Of a stretch of DNA of 44,533 nucleotides, positions 16,311-23,964 are shown one piece after another. The notes under the pieces are model-generated. The model worked only from the letters and a program-made list of their open reading frames with translations. It was not told the origin of the DNA and searched no databases. This DNA comes from Lachnospiraceae bacterium. GTDB lineage: Bacteria > Bacillota > Clostridia > Lachnospirales > Lachnospiraceae. A program made the position numbers and the translations under genes. Location: assembly GCA_022792885.1 (NCBI GenBank), contig JAAWBX010000020.1, positions 1 through 44,533 on the forward strand, given 5' to 3'. The first letter of the stretch is position 1. Each line of letters starts with the position of its first letter.

Positions 16311-17345
16311 TTACAGTGCTTCCAGGTCTTTCAGGAAAGCATCTACGTCTTCTTCCTTTGTGGCCCAACTGGTGCAGAAACGCACGGCCGTATGGGATTC
16401 GTCGATCGGCGCCCAGACGGAGTACGCGTATTTTTCCGCCAGCTTTTCCAAATCGGAGTTCGGCATGATGGGGAATTGCTGGTTGGTGGAAGAATTGCTG
16501 AAGAACGAATATCCTTTTTTCAGCAGGCCGTCCCGGATTCGATAGGCCATCTCGTCGGCGTGTCTGCCAAGTTTGTAATAAAGCCCGTCTTCGAATAAAG
16601 CGGTAAACTGGATTCCCAGAAGCCATCCCTTCGCGAGCCGCCCGACCCTTTGCTTCAGGATATAACGGAAATCTTTCTGCAGGGCGGGGTTATTCAGAAC
16701 CAGGGCTTCGCCGAAGAGCGCGCCGACCTTTGTACCTCCGATATAGAAGGCGTCGCACATGCGGCCCAGCGCCGGCAAATCCAGATCGTTGTTCTCCGCC
16801 ATCAAGCCGTATCCCATCCGGGCCCCGTCCACATAGAGGAGAAGGCCGGTGTCCAGACATACCTGATGAATGGCGTCCATCTCCGCCAGCGTGTAGAGAG
16901 AACCGGATTCTGTGGGCTGCGAGAGATATACCAGAGCCGGCTGAACCATATGTTCATGCGTCTCGTCATTGTAATGTGCGTCATAGCAGGCTCGTACCTG
17001 GGCGGCTGTGATTTTGCCGTCGGTGTTCGCAAGCGCCAGGACTTTGTGCCCGGTAGCTTCGATCGCTCCGCTCTCATGGACGTTGATGTGGCCGCTGTCG
17101 GCGCAGACGACTCCCTGATGGGGGCGGAGCGCCGCGGCCAGAACTACCAGATTGACCTGAGTGCCGCCCACCAAAAAATGGACGTCCGCTTCGGGGAGCC
17201 GGCATTCCTTCCGGATATAGCCGGCCGCTTTTTCACAGTAGAGGTCTTCCCCGTAACCGGGGTTCTGGATCATGTTCGTCTCGATGAGGCGTTCCAGGAT
17301 TCTGGGGTGGGCGCCTTCCGAGTAATCGCAGTTAAAACGTATCAT
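16311..17345 (-). CDS. ltaE: Low-specificity L-threonine aldolase-like PLP enzyme
   Basis: Threonine aldolase splits L-threonine or allo-threonine into glycine and acetaldehyde using PLP. The 344-residue protein shows the family start (FNCDYSEGAHPRILERL), the FLVGGTQVN turn that holds PLP phosphate, LYVDGARMGYGL with the Asp contacting the pyridine nitrogen, and the Schiff-base lysine in IGGTKVGALFGE. The length is typical. It probably belongs to glycine/threonine metabolism. Related beta-eliminating lyases share the fold, so the exact substrate is inferred. AAGGA lies 12 bases upstream of the start. The hpf gene ends 23 bases upstream on the same strand, so the two may be co-transcribed. Confidence 0.9.
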   Translation of the reverse strand: MIRFNCDYSEGAHPRILERLIETNMIQNPGYGEDLYCEKAAGYIRKECRLPEADVHFLVGGTQVNLVVLAAALRPHQGVVCADSGHINVHESGAIEATGHKVLALANTDGKITAAQVRACYDAHYNDETHEHMVQPALVYLSQPTESGSLYTLAEMDAIHQVCLDTGLLLYVDGARMGYGLMAENNDLDLPALGRMCDAFYIGGTKVGALFGEALVLNNPALQKDFRYILKQRVGRLAKGWLLGIQFTALFEDGLYYKLGRHADEMAYRIRDGLLKKGYSFFSNSSTNQQFPIMPNSDLEKLAEKYAYSVWAPIDESHTAVRFCTSWATKEEDVDAFLKDLEAL

Positions 17346-17368
17346 TGGTTCTGGCAGTCCTTTCTTGT

Positions 17369-17899
17369 TTATTCAAAAGTCGGTTCAATCAGGCCGTAGG
17401 TATTCCCTTTTCTTTTATAAACGACGTTGACTTCTTCGGTTATCGAATTGAAAAATACATAAAAATTGTGTCCGAGAAGCTCCATCTGGAGGCATGCCTC
17501 TTCCGGGTCCATGGGTTTGACGGCGAATCGTTTGGTCTTCAGGATCTTGATGGCGTTGTCCTCCGGATCCTCCTCTTTTAAGAAAAGCTCGGAAAAATCT
17601 CCTCCGCTCTGGTACTTGTCCATCAATTTTGCTTTATAGCGTTTCAACTGGCGTTCGATGATCTCTTCTACCAGGTCAATGGATACATACATGTCGGAAC
17701 TTTCCTGTTCGGAGCGGATGATCGAGCCTTTTACAGGGATAGTCACCTCGATCTTCTGACGCTCTTTCTCAACGCTCAGCGTTACCTGGACTTCGGTGTC
17801 CTGATTGAAATAGCGCTCCAGTTTTCCGAGTTTTTCCTGTACGGCAGTTTTCAGGGCGTCGGTAACTTCGATGTTCTTTCCGGTAATGATATAACGCAT
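17369..17899 (-). CDS. hpf: Long-form ribosome hibernation promoting factor
   Basis: Long HPF dimerises 70S ribosomes into inactive 100S particles in stationary phase. The 176-residue protein has the N-terminal S30AE/RaiA domain (about 1-95; ITGKNIEVTDALK, the basic helix QLKRYKAKL). After a short linker comes the C-terminal dimerisation domain (about 115-172; RFAVKPMDPEEACLQMELL and FFNSITEEVNVVYKR) that marks the long type of Firmicutes. The length matches. AAAGGAG lies at a good distance before the ATG, and a TTGAAA/TATAAT promoter is present. There is no sign of a sigma-B site. Confidence 0.96.
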   Translation of the reverse strand: MRYIITGKNIEVTDALKTAVQEKLGKLERYFNQDTEVQVTLSVEKERQKIEVTIPVKGSIIRSEQESSDMYVSIDLVEEIIERQLKRYKAKLMDKYQSGGDFSELFLKEEDPEDNAIKILKTKRFAVKPMDPEEACLQMELLGHNFYVFFNSITEEVNVVYKRKGNTYGLIEPTFE

Positions 17900-17933
17900 A
17901 AAACCAACTCCTTTACTGTTAAAATGTACCTTT

Positions 17934-17961
17934 ATTATATCATATGAAAGGGGTTTTTCAA
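17934..17961 (-). promoter_or_regulatory. Promoter for hpf
   Basis: On the minus strand TTGAAA (17961-17956), a 16-base spacer and a perfect TATAAT (17939-17934) lie 35 bases upstream of the hpf start. Confidence 0.7.
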
Positions 17962-18054
17962 GGAAAAAGAGGAAATATACGGAAAGGTTTTTATTTAACG
18001 GCTTGGCGGAAGGAATTGGGCGAATATCTTTCGGAGAAGAAAAAGAAAAAGTGC

Positions 18055-18083
18055 TTTATTTATTATTTGAAATGGTATACAAT
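18055..18083 (+). promoter_or_regulatory. Weak candidate promoter for the M20 peptidase operon
   Basis: TACAAT (18078-18083) resembles a -10 within an AT-rich stretch; the hexamer 17 bases before it is TTTATT. The gene needs a promoter here, since the upstream gene is divergent, but the exact position is uncertain. Confidence 0.35.
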
Positions 18084-18123
18084 AGCACTAACTCAAATAT
18101 TTTAGTGAATGGAGGGCATTGGA

Positions 18124-19305
18124 ATGGATGTAAAAGCATTGGCGGAGTCGGTCCGGGAATATCTGTTGGATATACGTCGCGAGCTGCACCGTTTTCCGGA
18201 GTTGAGCGGGGAAGAGTATGAGACGAGCAAGAGGATTAAGAGGGAGCTGGATTCGATGGGCGCGGAGTATATTCCCGTCGGCGATACGACGGGTATCCTC
18301 GTTACCATCCGGGGTGGAAAACCCGGCAAGACGATTCTGCTTCGCTGCGATATGGACGCGTTGAAAGTGACCGAAGAATCCAGCGTGGATTTTAAATCGG
18401 AGAATGAGGGTGTGATGCATGCCTGCGGCCATGACGGTCATATGGCGATGATGCTGGCTTCCATTAAGGCGATGCTTACGATAAAGGAAGATATATGCGG
18501 CACGGTGAAATGCCTGTTCCAGCCGGCGGAAGAGATCGGCAAGGGCGGTATCTGGATGATGGAGAATCATGTCATGGACGGCGTGGACGGGTGTTTCGGC
18601 GAACATCTCTGGTCCGGGATTCCGGTAGGCAAGATTTCTGTGGATGCGGGGCCGAGACTGTCTTCCTGCGGTTTCTTCGATATTCATGTCAAAGGTAAGG
18701 CCAGTCACGGTGCGATGCCCCACGAGGGAATCGACGCGGTGGTAGCATCCTCCGCAATCGTTATGAATCTGCAGACGATCGTGAGCCGCGAGGTCAGCCC
18801 GCTGGACAACGCGGTGGTGACGCTCGGTTGTGTAAGGGCCGGCACTCAGAACAATATTATTGCCGAGGAGGCCGTTATAAGCGGTACGACGAGAACTTAT
18901 CAGATGGGCGTGCGCGAGAAATTTGAGGAGAGGATCCGTCGGATCGCCGAGACGACGGCCGAGACCTTCAACGCGAAGGCGACTCTGACTTACCGGGACG
19001 AAGTGGCTCCGGTCATCAACGATCCGGTTTGCTCCGAGCGCGCGGCGAAGTCCGTTGCGAAGATTTTGGGCGAGGACGCGGTTTGCACGTTTGCGCCTCT
19101 GACGGTGGCGGAAGATTTCTCGGTTTATATCAACGCGGCTCCCGAGAAAGGCTGCATGGCGCTGGTAGGTGTGGGGAATCCTGAGATTGACGCGGACTGG
19201 GCGCACCATCACTGCAAGTTTAAGATGGATGAGGAAGGGATCTTCAACGGTATGATGCTGTATTTGCAGTATACCATGGATTGGCTGGAAGAGTATAAAG
19301 GGTAA
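18124..19305 (+). CDS. M20-family metal-dependent amidohydrolase/aminoacylase
   Basis: This 393-residue protein belongs to the M20D group that includes hippurate hydrolase, N-acyl-amino-acid deacylases and IAA-amino-acid hydrolases. These enzymes remove an acyl group from an amino acid with a two-metal centre. Visible motifs are RRELHRFPELSGEE at the N-terminus, HACGHDGHMAM with Cys/His metal ligands, QPAEEIGKGG with the catalytic Glu pair, and the KASHGAMPHEG dimerisation-domain strand. The ATG at 18124 follows GGAGGG by seven bases; another ATG at 18109 precedes that site. The natural substrate cannot be read from sequence. The next two genes follow within 13 bases each, forming one transcription unit. 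Confidence 0.92.
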   Translation: MDVKALAESVREYLLDIRRELHRFPELSGEEYETSKRIKRELDSMGAEYIPVGDTTGILVTIRGGKPGKTILLRCDMDALKVTEESSVDFKSENEGVMHACGHDGHMAMMLASIKAMLTIKEDICGTVKCLFQPAEEIGKGGIWMMENHVMDGVDGCFGEHLWSGIPVGKISVDAGPRLSSCGFFDIHVKGKASHGAMPHEGIDAVVASSAIVMNLQTIVSREVSPLDNAVVTLGCVRAGTQNNIIAEEAVISGTTRTYQMGVREKFEERIRRIAETTAETFNAKATLTYRDEVAPVINDPVCSERAAKSVAKILGEDAVCTFAPLTVAEDFSVYINAAPEKGCMALVGVGNPEIDADWAHHHCKFKMDEEGIFNGMMLYLQYTMDWLEEYKG

Positions 19306-19317
19306 CAGGAGAACGTT

Positions 19318-19815
19318 GTGAATTCATTGATTGAATGGTTTATGACCAATTTATCCGGAGCGGTTTCGAAGGAGATGCTGGTGTTCATTGTCTCCATGGT
19401 GCCGATTCTGGAATTGAGAGGCGGCATTATTGTCGCCTCTTTGCTGGGAATTGAGATGTGGCGGGCGGTGTTTTTCTGCGGCCTGGGGAATATTATTCCG
19501 GTTCCGTTTATTCTGCTTTTTATCACGCCGATCTTCGGCTGGCTGAAGCGAACGAGGTTTTTTAAGCCTCTGGTGGAAAAGCTGGAGACAAAAGCGATGT
19601 CAAAGAGCGAGAAGATCGAAAAATATGAGTTTTGGGGCTTGGTCCTTTTTGTGGGGATTCCGCTTCCGGGGACGGGGGCCTGGACCGGCTCTTTGGTGGC
19701 GGCGCTTCTGGGCATCCGGTTTCGGAAGGCGCTTCCGGCGATTCTCCTGGGAATCGTTCTGGCTATGATTATTATGACCGTGCTGTTTTATGTGGCGCCG
19801 GGGCTGATTTTATAA
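19318..19815 (+). CDS. COG2426-type small integral membrane protein (putative small multidrug export family)
   Basis: The 165-residue protein starts at GTG 19318 after ACAGGAG. It contains about four hydrophobic segments (about 20-45, 50-75, 105-130 and 138-162) and the characteristic VPILELRGGI segment and GIPLPGTGAWTGSL loop of the family named small multi-drug export protein. That name is historical. No transport activity can be deduced here, and the Pro/Gly-rich re-entrant loops recall DedA-like scramblase folds. It lies between the M20 peptidase (12-base gap) and truA (12-base gap), a compact three-gene unit with no evident functional theme. Confidence 0.85.
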   Translation: MNSLIEWFMTNLSGAVSKEMLVFIVSMVPILELRGGIIVASLLGIEMWRAVFFCGLGNIIPVPFILLFITPIFGWLKRTRFFKPLVEKLETKAMSKSEKIEKYEFWGLVLFVGIPLPGTGAWTGSLVAALLGIRFRKALPAILLGIVLAMIIMTVLFYVAPGLIL

Positions 19816-19827
19816 GAGGAGCGGGAT

Positions 19828-20577
19828 ATGGCGCGGAACATTCGACTGATTCTTCAGTATGACGGGAGCCGGTATCACGGTTGGCAGAAGCACGACGGCG
19901 TCTGCAATACCATACAGGGCAGGATCGAGCAGGTGCTTGAGCGGATGGGCGGAAAACCGGTGGAACTGGTGGGCTCCGGCCGGACGGATGCCGGCGTGCA
20001 CGCGCGGGCCCAGACGGCGAATTTTTACTATGAAGGGGAAGAGACGCCGGCCCGGATCAAAGATTATCTGAACCGGTATCTTCCGGAGGATATTGGCGTT
20101 TTGTCCGCTGAAGAGGTGCCGATGCGTTTCCACAGTCGTTTCGGCGCGATTCGGAAAACGTATGAGTACCGGGTTTATGTCGGGGCGGAGAAACCGGTGT
20201 TTGACCGGAAGTATATCTGGACGCCGGACAAGCTCTCGGGCTTTGATGTGGGAAACATGCGGGCGGCGGCGGTATATCTGGTGGGCGAACATGATTTCCT
20301 TGCTTTTTGCGGAAACCGGAATTTTAAGAAATCGTCGGTGCGGCGAATTGAGCGGGCGGAAGTTACGTCGGACGGAACGATTTTGCACTTTCGCTTTACC
20401 GGGAGCGGTTTTCTTCAGAATATGGTTCGGATTCTGACGGGAACTTTGCTGGAAGTCGGCGCAGGGCTTCGGACGCCGGAGAGCGTGGCGGAAGCTCTTG
20501 CAAAAAAAGACCGGAGTCTGGCCGGGTTTATGGCGCCTGCGAAAGGGCTGACGCTGATTTCGGTGGAGTACGAATGA
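19828..20577 (+). CDS. truA: tRNA pseudouridine(38-40) synthase
   Basis: TruA isomerises uridines 38-40 of the anticodon stem-loop to pseudouridine, aiding reading-frame maintenance. The 249-residue protein starts with RLILQYDGSRYHGWQ and has the catalytic Asp54 in GSGRTDAGVHA. The KTYEYRV strand and the FRFTGSGFLQNMVRI RNA-binding segment follow, all typical. The length is normal. GAGGAG precedes the ATG. It is the last gene of the unit beginning at 18124. A weak GC hairpin (20586-20604) follows without a T-run. Confidence 0.96.
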   Translation: MARNIRLILQYDGSRYHGWQKHDGVCNTIQGRIEQVLERMGGKPVELVGSGRTDAGVHARAQTANFYYEGEETPARIKDYLNRYLPEDIGVLSAEEVPMRFHSRFGAIRKTYEYRVYVGAEKPVFDRKYIWTPDKLSGFDVGNMRAAAVYLVGEHDFLAFCGNRNFKKSSVRRIERAEVTSDGTILHFRFTGSGFLQNMVRILTGTLLEVGAGLRTPESVAEALAKKDRSLAGFMAPAKGLTLISVEYE

Positions 20578-20638
20578 TCGGTTTGTCCGCCGAGATTGCG
20601 GACGGCGAATAAAAAAACAAAAAAATGAAAAAAACCTC

Positions 20639-20667
20639 TTGCAAAATAAAACGACATGAGATATAAT
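20639..20667 (+). promoter_or_regulatory. Promoter for tRNA-Gln
   Basis: TTGCAA (20639-20644), a 17-base spacer and a perfect TATAAT (20662-20667) place the start about 12 bases before the mature tRNA 5' end. Confidence 0.75.
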
Positions 20668-20685
20668 GTTTCTTGTCGCTGACGG

Positions 20686-20757
20686 TGGGCTATCGCCAAA
20701 TGGTAAGGCAACGGACTCTGACTCCGTCATTTCAAGGTTCGAATCCTTGTAGCCCAG
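20686..20757 (+). tRNA. tRNA-Gln, anticodon CUG
   Basis: The sequence folds as a cloverleaf. The 7-bp acceptor pairs TGGGCTA (20686-20692) with TAGCCCA (20750-20756). The anticodon stem ACGGA/TCCGT encloses the loop CTCTGAC, giving anticodon CTG, which reads CAG. The T-arm CAAGG-TTCGAAT-CCTTG is intact. The discriminator base is G, as usual for Gln. CCA is not encoded and must be added by the nucleotidyltransferase. It stands alone with its own promoter and terminator. Confidence 0.95.
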
Positions 20758-20761
20758 TTTT

Positions 20762-20793
20762 AACCTCCACAGGAATGTGGGGGTTTTTCTTTG
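20762..20793 (+). terminator. Terminator of tRNA-Gln
   Basis: A 10-bp stem (AACCTCCACA 20762-20771 with TGTGGGGGTT 20776-20785, one G-U) with loop GGAA is followed by TTTCTTTG. Confidence 0.88.
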
Positions 20794-20846
20794 TTACAAA
20801 GTAAGTTGTTTGTCCGGCGACGGTATGATACGTATAGGGGGATGTT

Positions 20847-22184
20847 ATGGAGACGAATATGACGGAGGGGAAGGAATGGAAGCTCATCCTTCTTTTTATG
20901 TTGCCGATGATGGGCGCGGGTGTTTTACAGTTTCTGTACGCGGCGGTGGACAGTGTGATTATCGGAAATTTTATCGGATCCGACGCGTTGGGAGCGGTTG
21001 GAATACCGGGGCCGTTGATCTGGCTGTTAAACGGGATCAATTCCGGGGCCGGAATGGGAACCAGCATTGTGCTGGCTCATTTTTACGGGGCCGGGGAGAA
21101 AAAACGCCTGCGCGACGGGGCGCGCACGGCTCTTCTGCTGTATACCCTTTTCGGAGCGGTCTGGACGGTTTTGTATCTGTGTCTGGCAAAACCGGTATTG
21201 TGGGGATTTATGAATGCGCCGGCCGAGATGCGGGACATGAGTTATACATATTTTTCCGTTTATTGTCTGGGGATCGTGCCTCAGCTTTTGTATAATGTGA
21301 TTTACGGGATTCTGCGCGCCCACGGCGATTCAAAAAGTTCTCTTTTGTTTTTGGCCGTGGCGGCGTTATTGAATACCGGGTTGGATCTGCTTTTCGTAGT
21401 GGTGTTTCGGATGGGAGTGGCCGGAGCGGCCTGGGCCACGATTCTGGCGCAGGCGGGTTCGGCGGCGGCTTCCTTCTTTTATATGTGGAAGAAATACGGA
21501 AACTTAAGGTTGACTCGAGGGGATCTGCGCTTTGACCGGAATGAAGTTTTTCAGAATCTGAGAATGAGCCTGCCGATCATGCTGCAAAGTTCCGTGGCCT
21601 GCCTGGGGTTTCTGTTTTTGCAGCGGCTGGTCAATTCCTTCGGTTCGGCCAGTATCGAGGGGTTCGCGGCGGTGAGCAAGGCGGAGGATATTGCCTGGAT
21701 TCCCATGACTTGTTTTGGCGGCGCGGTTTCGGCTTTTACCGGTCAGAACATGGGGGCGGGACGGATCGACCGCGTGCGTTCGGGGTTTCGTTCGTCGCTC
21801 TGGCTGGTCCTGTTTTTTGGCGTTTTCCTTGGGACTTTGTTGTATCTGACGAAGACGCCGGTTTTGAGGTTGTTTAATTTAAGCGGCGATGCCATGCTCC
21901 GCGCGCGGGAACAGTTGGATCTGATGGCGGTATTTTTGTTTGTAATGGGTTTTCACAACGCGGCTTCCGGATTGATGCAGGGGGTCGGGCAGGTGCGTCT
22001 GCCCGCTTTTGCCAGCATCGTTAATCTGGGAACCCGGATCGGTTTGGCTTACTGGATGGCGGGAACCGAGATCGGTTTTCGCAGTATTTATTACAGTATG
22101 CCTCCGGCCTGGATTCTGACGGCTTTTCTGTATATGGTCGGGTACCGTCGCTTGACAAGGACACACACGGTCGAAAAAGGATAA
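20847..22184 (+). CDS. MATE-family efflux transporter
   Basis: This 445-residue membrane protein has the twelve hydrophobic segments of the MATE/MOP superfamily arranged as two related halves. It has the MLPMMGAGVLQFLYAAVDSVIIGNFIG start and the GAVSAFTGQNMGAG signature in the second half. Such transporters export cationic compounds or drugs in exchange for Na+ or H+; the substrate is unknown. GGGGGA precedes the ATG at 20847. The last ~14 codons (YRRLTRTHTVEKG) are written by the outer arm and stem of the inverted-repeat island at 22142-22420, so the native C-terminus may have been altered by that insertion. Confidence 0.93.
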   Translation: METNMTEGKEWKLILLFMLPMMGAGVLQFLYAAVDSVIIGNFIGSDALGAVGIPGPLIWLLNGINSGAGMGTSIVLAHFYGAGEKKRLRDGARTALLLYTLFGAVWTVLYLCLAKPVLWGFMNAPAEMRDMSYTYFSVYCLGIVPQLLYNVIYGILRAHGDSKSSLLFLAVAALLNTGLDLLFVVVFRMGVAGAAWATILAQAGSAAASFFYMWKKYGNLRLTRGDLRFDRNEVFQNLRMSLPIMLQSSVACLGFLFLQRLVNSFGSASIEGFAAVSKAEDIAWIPMTCFGGAVSAFTGQNMGAGRIDRVRSGFRSSLWLVLFFGVFLGTLLYLTKTPVLRLFNLSGDAMLRAREQLDLMAVFLFVMGFHNAASGLMQGVGQVRLPAFASIVNLGTRIGLAYWMAGTEIGFRSIYYSMPPAWILTAFLYMVGYRRLTRTHTVEKG

Positions 22185-22277
22185 AATTCAGCCCCTGCTG
22201 CGTTACTTTCACTTCGCGTACGTCCGGTACGCGTCGCTCAAGTGCCTGGCAGGGACTGAATTTTATTTCTTTTCGAC
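22170..22277 (+). repeat. Hairpin unit 1 of the inverted-repeat island
   Basis: Stem arms 22170-22198 and 22249-22277 match at 25 of 29 positions and all differences are transitions. The core between them starts CTGCGTTAC, holds a small inner hairpin GCGTAC-GTCCG-GTACGC (22216-22232) and ends AGTGCCTGG. The 3' arm is followed by T-rich sequence, so it could also terminate the MATE transcript. Confidence 0.8.
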
Positions 22278-22284
22278 TCTCCGA

Positions 22285-22392
22285 CCCTGACCGATGCCGA
22301 TGGCCCGATCTTCCAGGCAGATGAGTGAGGCGTACTGGACGTACGCCGATCGAAGATAACGCAGAAGATCGGGCCATCCGCACGGTTCAGGG
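22285..22392 (-). repeat. Hairpin unit 2, inverted copy of unit 1 with a different stem
   Basis: Stem arms 22285-22313 and 22364-22392 pair over most of their length, perfectly in the inner GATGGCCCGATCTTC part. Read on the minus strand the core is CTGCGTTATCTTC, an inner hairpin GGCGTAC-GTCCA-GTACGCC, and ATCTGCCTGG, the same order as unit 1. Stem sequences of the two units are unrelated, yet each is self-complementary. Confidence 0.8.
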
Positions 22393-22522
22393 CGTGTGTG
22401 CTCTTGTCAAGTGACGGTATCGCTACGTGAAAAAAAGGGAATTGGGAGCGGTTTGAACGATGTTTCCGGAACGGGCGCGGGATGACGGGTCCCCGCCGGG
22501 CTCCGAAAGCGGCGGCCGGTCG

Positions 22523-22553
22523 CCCTCCGGGTACCCCGTATCGCCATCTGGCG
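22523..22553 (+). repeat. Single copy of the CCCTCCGGGTACCCCGTATC palindromic repeat
   Basis: The 31-base block differs from the two copies at 37718-37748 and 37762-37792 only in the CATCTGGCG versus CATTCGGCG part. It contains the dyads TACCC-TCC-GGGTA type and CGCC/GGCG. Confidence 0.85.
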
Positions 22554-22594
22554 TTTCACAAAGTATAAAAATTATATGAATTTGAAAATACATA

Positions 22595-22623
22595 TTGCAG
22601 AAATTCATGAGGTGTGATATCCT
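22595..22623 (+). promoter_or_regulatory. Candidate promoter of the butyrate operon
   Basis: TTGCAG (22595-22600), a 17-base spacer and TATCCT (22618-22623) lie in an AT-rich pocket. The start would be near 22630, giving a leader of roughly 137 bases before the thlA ATG. Confidence 0.5.
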
Positions 22624-22626
22624 TAT

Positions 22627-22641
22627 TTGTGATAGTTACAA
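22627..22641 (+). promoter_or_regulatory. Dyad at the start of butyrate-operon transcription
   Basis: TTGTGATAGTTACAA is an imperfect inverted repeat (outer TTGT/ACAA) located exactly where a repressor would block the promoter. The TTGT...ACAA ends recall Rex operators, which control butyrate genes in Clostridia, but the spacing is shorter than the Rex consensus. Confidence 0.25.
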
Positions 22642-22766
22642 AATTATCAATCCGGGTTCCCGGCGCCGCGCGTTTCGGCCGCAGGAAGGTTCTGCAGTGC
22701 GGATGAACGGTGCGTCAGGAGGGCGGCCGGATCAAAAAAGGAAATAGGATAACAGGAGGAATTGCT

Positions 22767-23951
22767 ATGAGAAAAGTAGTGTTGGCAGGCGCCTGCCGTA
22801 CTGCCATCGGTAAGATGGGCGGAACTTTGAGCGGGATTTCCCCGGTAGAGACGGGGACGATTGTTATGAAGGAAGCCATGAAGCGTGCCGGGATTCAGCC
22901 GGATCAGGTGGATGAAGTTCTGTTCGGGTGCGTTTTACAGGGCGGTCTTGGCCAGAGCATGGCCCGTCAGTGCGCCGTGAAGGCAGGGATTCCGGTGGAA
23001 GTACCGGCCATGACGATCAACAATCTGTGCGGTTCCGGTTTGAAATCCGTCAATATGGCCGCCATGATGGTAGCTCACGGGGAAGCCGATATCGTGGTAG
23101 CGGGCGGCGCCGAGAATATGTCCGGAGCTCCGTATCTGCTCCTGAATGCCCGTTTCGGATACCGTATGAACGACGGCGCGGTGGTGGACAGTATGATTCA
23201 CGACGGCCTGGAGGATTCCTTTAATCATTATCATATGGGCATTACGGCCGAGAACGTAGCCGAGCAGTGGAAGCTGACCAGGGAAGAGCTGGATGAGTTT
23301 GCGGCGGAGAGCCAGAGAAAGGCCGTTGAGGCGATTGAGGCGGGACGCTTCAAAGATGAGATCGTTCCGGTTCCGGTTAAAGTGAAGAAAGAGACGATTA
23401 TGTTTGACACGGACGAAGGTCCGAGAAAAGGCGTGACGGCGGAGAGCCTCGGCAAGTTGAAACCCGCTTTCAAAAAAGACGGCGTCGTGACGGCCGGCAA
23501 CGCTTCCTCGATCAACGACGGCGCGGCCGCTATCGTTGTCATGAGCGAAGAGAAGGCGAAGGAACTGGGCGTGAAGCCGCTGGCCACCTGGGTGACGGGC
23601 GCTTCCGCGGGCGTGGATCCTTCCATCATGGGCGTAGGTCCGATTTATGCTTCGAGAAAGGCTTTGGATAAGGCCGGTCTTACGATCGACGATATCGATC
23701 TGTACGAGGCGAACGAGGCGTTTGCTTCCCAGTCCGTAGCGGTTGGTAAGGACCTCGGTTTTGATCTGTCCAAGCTGAACGTGAACGGCGGTGCGATCGC
23801 TTTGGGACATCCGGTAGGCGCTTCCGGCTGCCGTATCCTGGTTACGCTTCTTTATGAGATGCAGAGAAGAGCGGACGCGAAGCTCGGCCTGGCTACGCTG
23901 TGCGTAGGCGGCGGCATGGGCGTTGCGGCTATCGTTAAGAAAGAGGATTAA
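22767..23951 (+). CDS. thlA: Acetyl-CoA C-acetyltransferase (thiolase)
   Basis: Thiolase condenses two acetyl-CoA to acetoacetyl-CoA, the first step of butyryl-CoA synthesis. The 394-residue protein has the nucleophilic Cys88 in [11 protein letters not shown], the GHPVGASG loop with the active-site His, and the second Cys in [10 protein letters not shown] near the C-terminus. The length is that of biosynthetic thiolases. The ATG at 22767 follows AGGAGG; a longer in-frame ATG at 22710 has no family similarity. It heads a six-gene operon in the order thl-crt-hbd-bcd-etfB-etfA, and crt starts 13 bases after its stop. Confidence 0.97.
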   Translation: MRKVVLAGACRTAIGKMGGTLSGISPVETGTIVMKEAMKRAGIQPDQVDEVLFGCVLQGGLGQSMARQCAVKAGIPVEVPAMTINNLCGSGLKSVNMAAMMVAHGEADIVVAGGAENMSGAPYLLLNARFGYRMNDGAVVDSMIHDGLEDSFNHYHMGITAENVAEQWKLTREELDEFAAESQRKAVEAIEAGRFKDEIVPVPVKVKKETIMFDTDEGPRKGVTAESLGKLKPAFKKDGVVTAGNASSINDGAAAIVVMSEEKAKELGVKPLATWVTGASAGVDPSIMGVGPIYASRKALDKAGLTIDDIDLYEANEAFASQSVAVGKDLGFDLSKLNVNGGAIALGHPVGASGCRILVTLLYEMQRRADAKLGLATLCVGGGMGVAAIVKKED

Positions 23952-23964
23952 GGAGGTCTCGGCC

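Larger units (their letters stand above)
22142..22420. repeat. Nested inverted-repeat island with two inverted copies of one stem-loop
   Basis: Outer arms 22142-22168 and 22394-22420 are inverted copies (23 of 27 bases match) that contain the near-palindrome CTTGACAAG/CTTGTCAAG. Between them sit two long hairpins in opposite orientation (22170-22277 and 22285-22392). The whole block is therefore a large imperfect palindrome whose two halves share an arm and a hairpin core but have different stem sequences. The left arm lies inside the end of the MATE gene. No ORF is encoded. Confidence 0.85.
22185..22766. other. Long gene-free region between MATE and thlA
   Basis: Besides the inverted-repeat island this 582-base gap holds a single copy of the palindromic repeat also found at 37704-37806 (here 22523-22553), the thlA promoter and a dyad just after it. 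The stretch 22430-22520 is GC-rich and shows nothing I recognise. No convincing ORF is present. Confidence 0.7.

Noticed and set aside
20586..20604. Terminator of truA
   Set aside because: A short GTCCGC/GCGGAC hairpin exists but is followed by an A-run rather than Ts on the plus strand.
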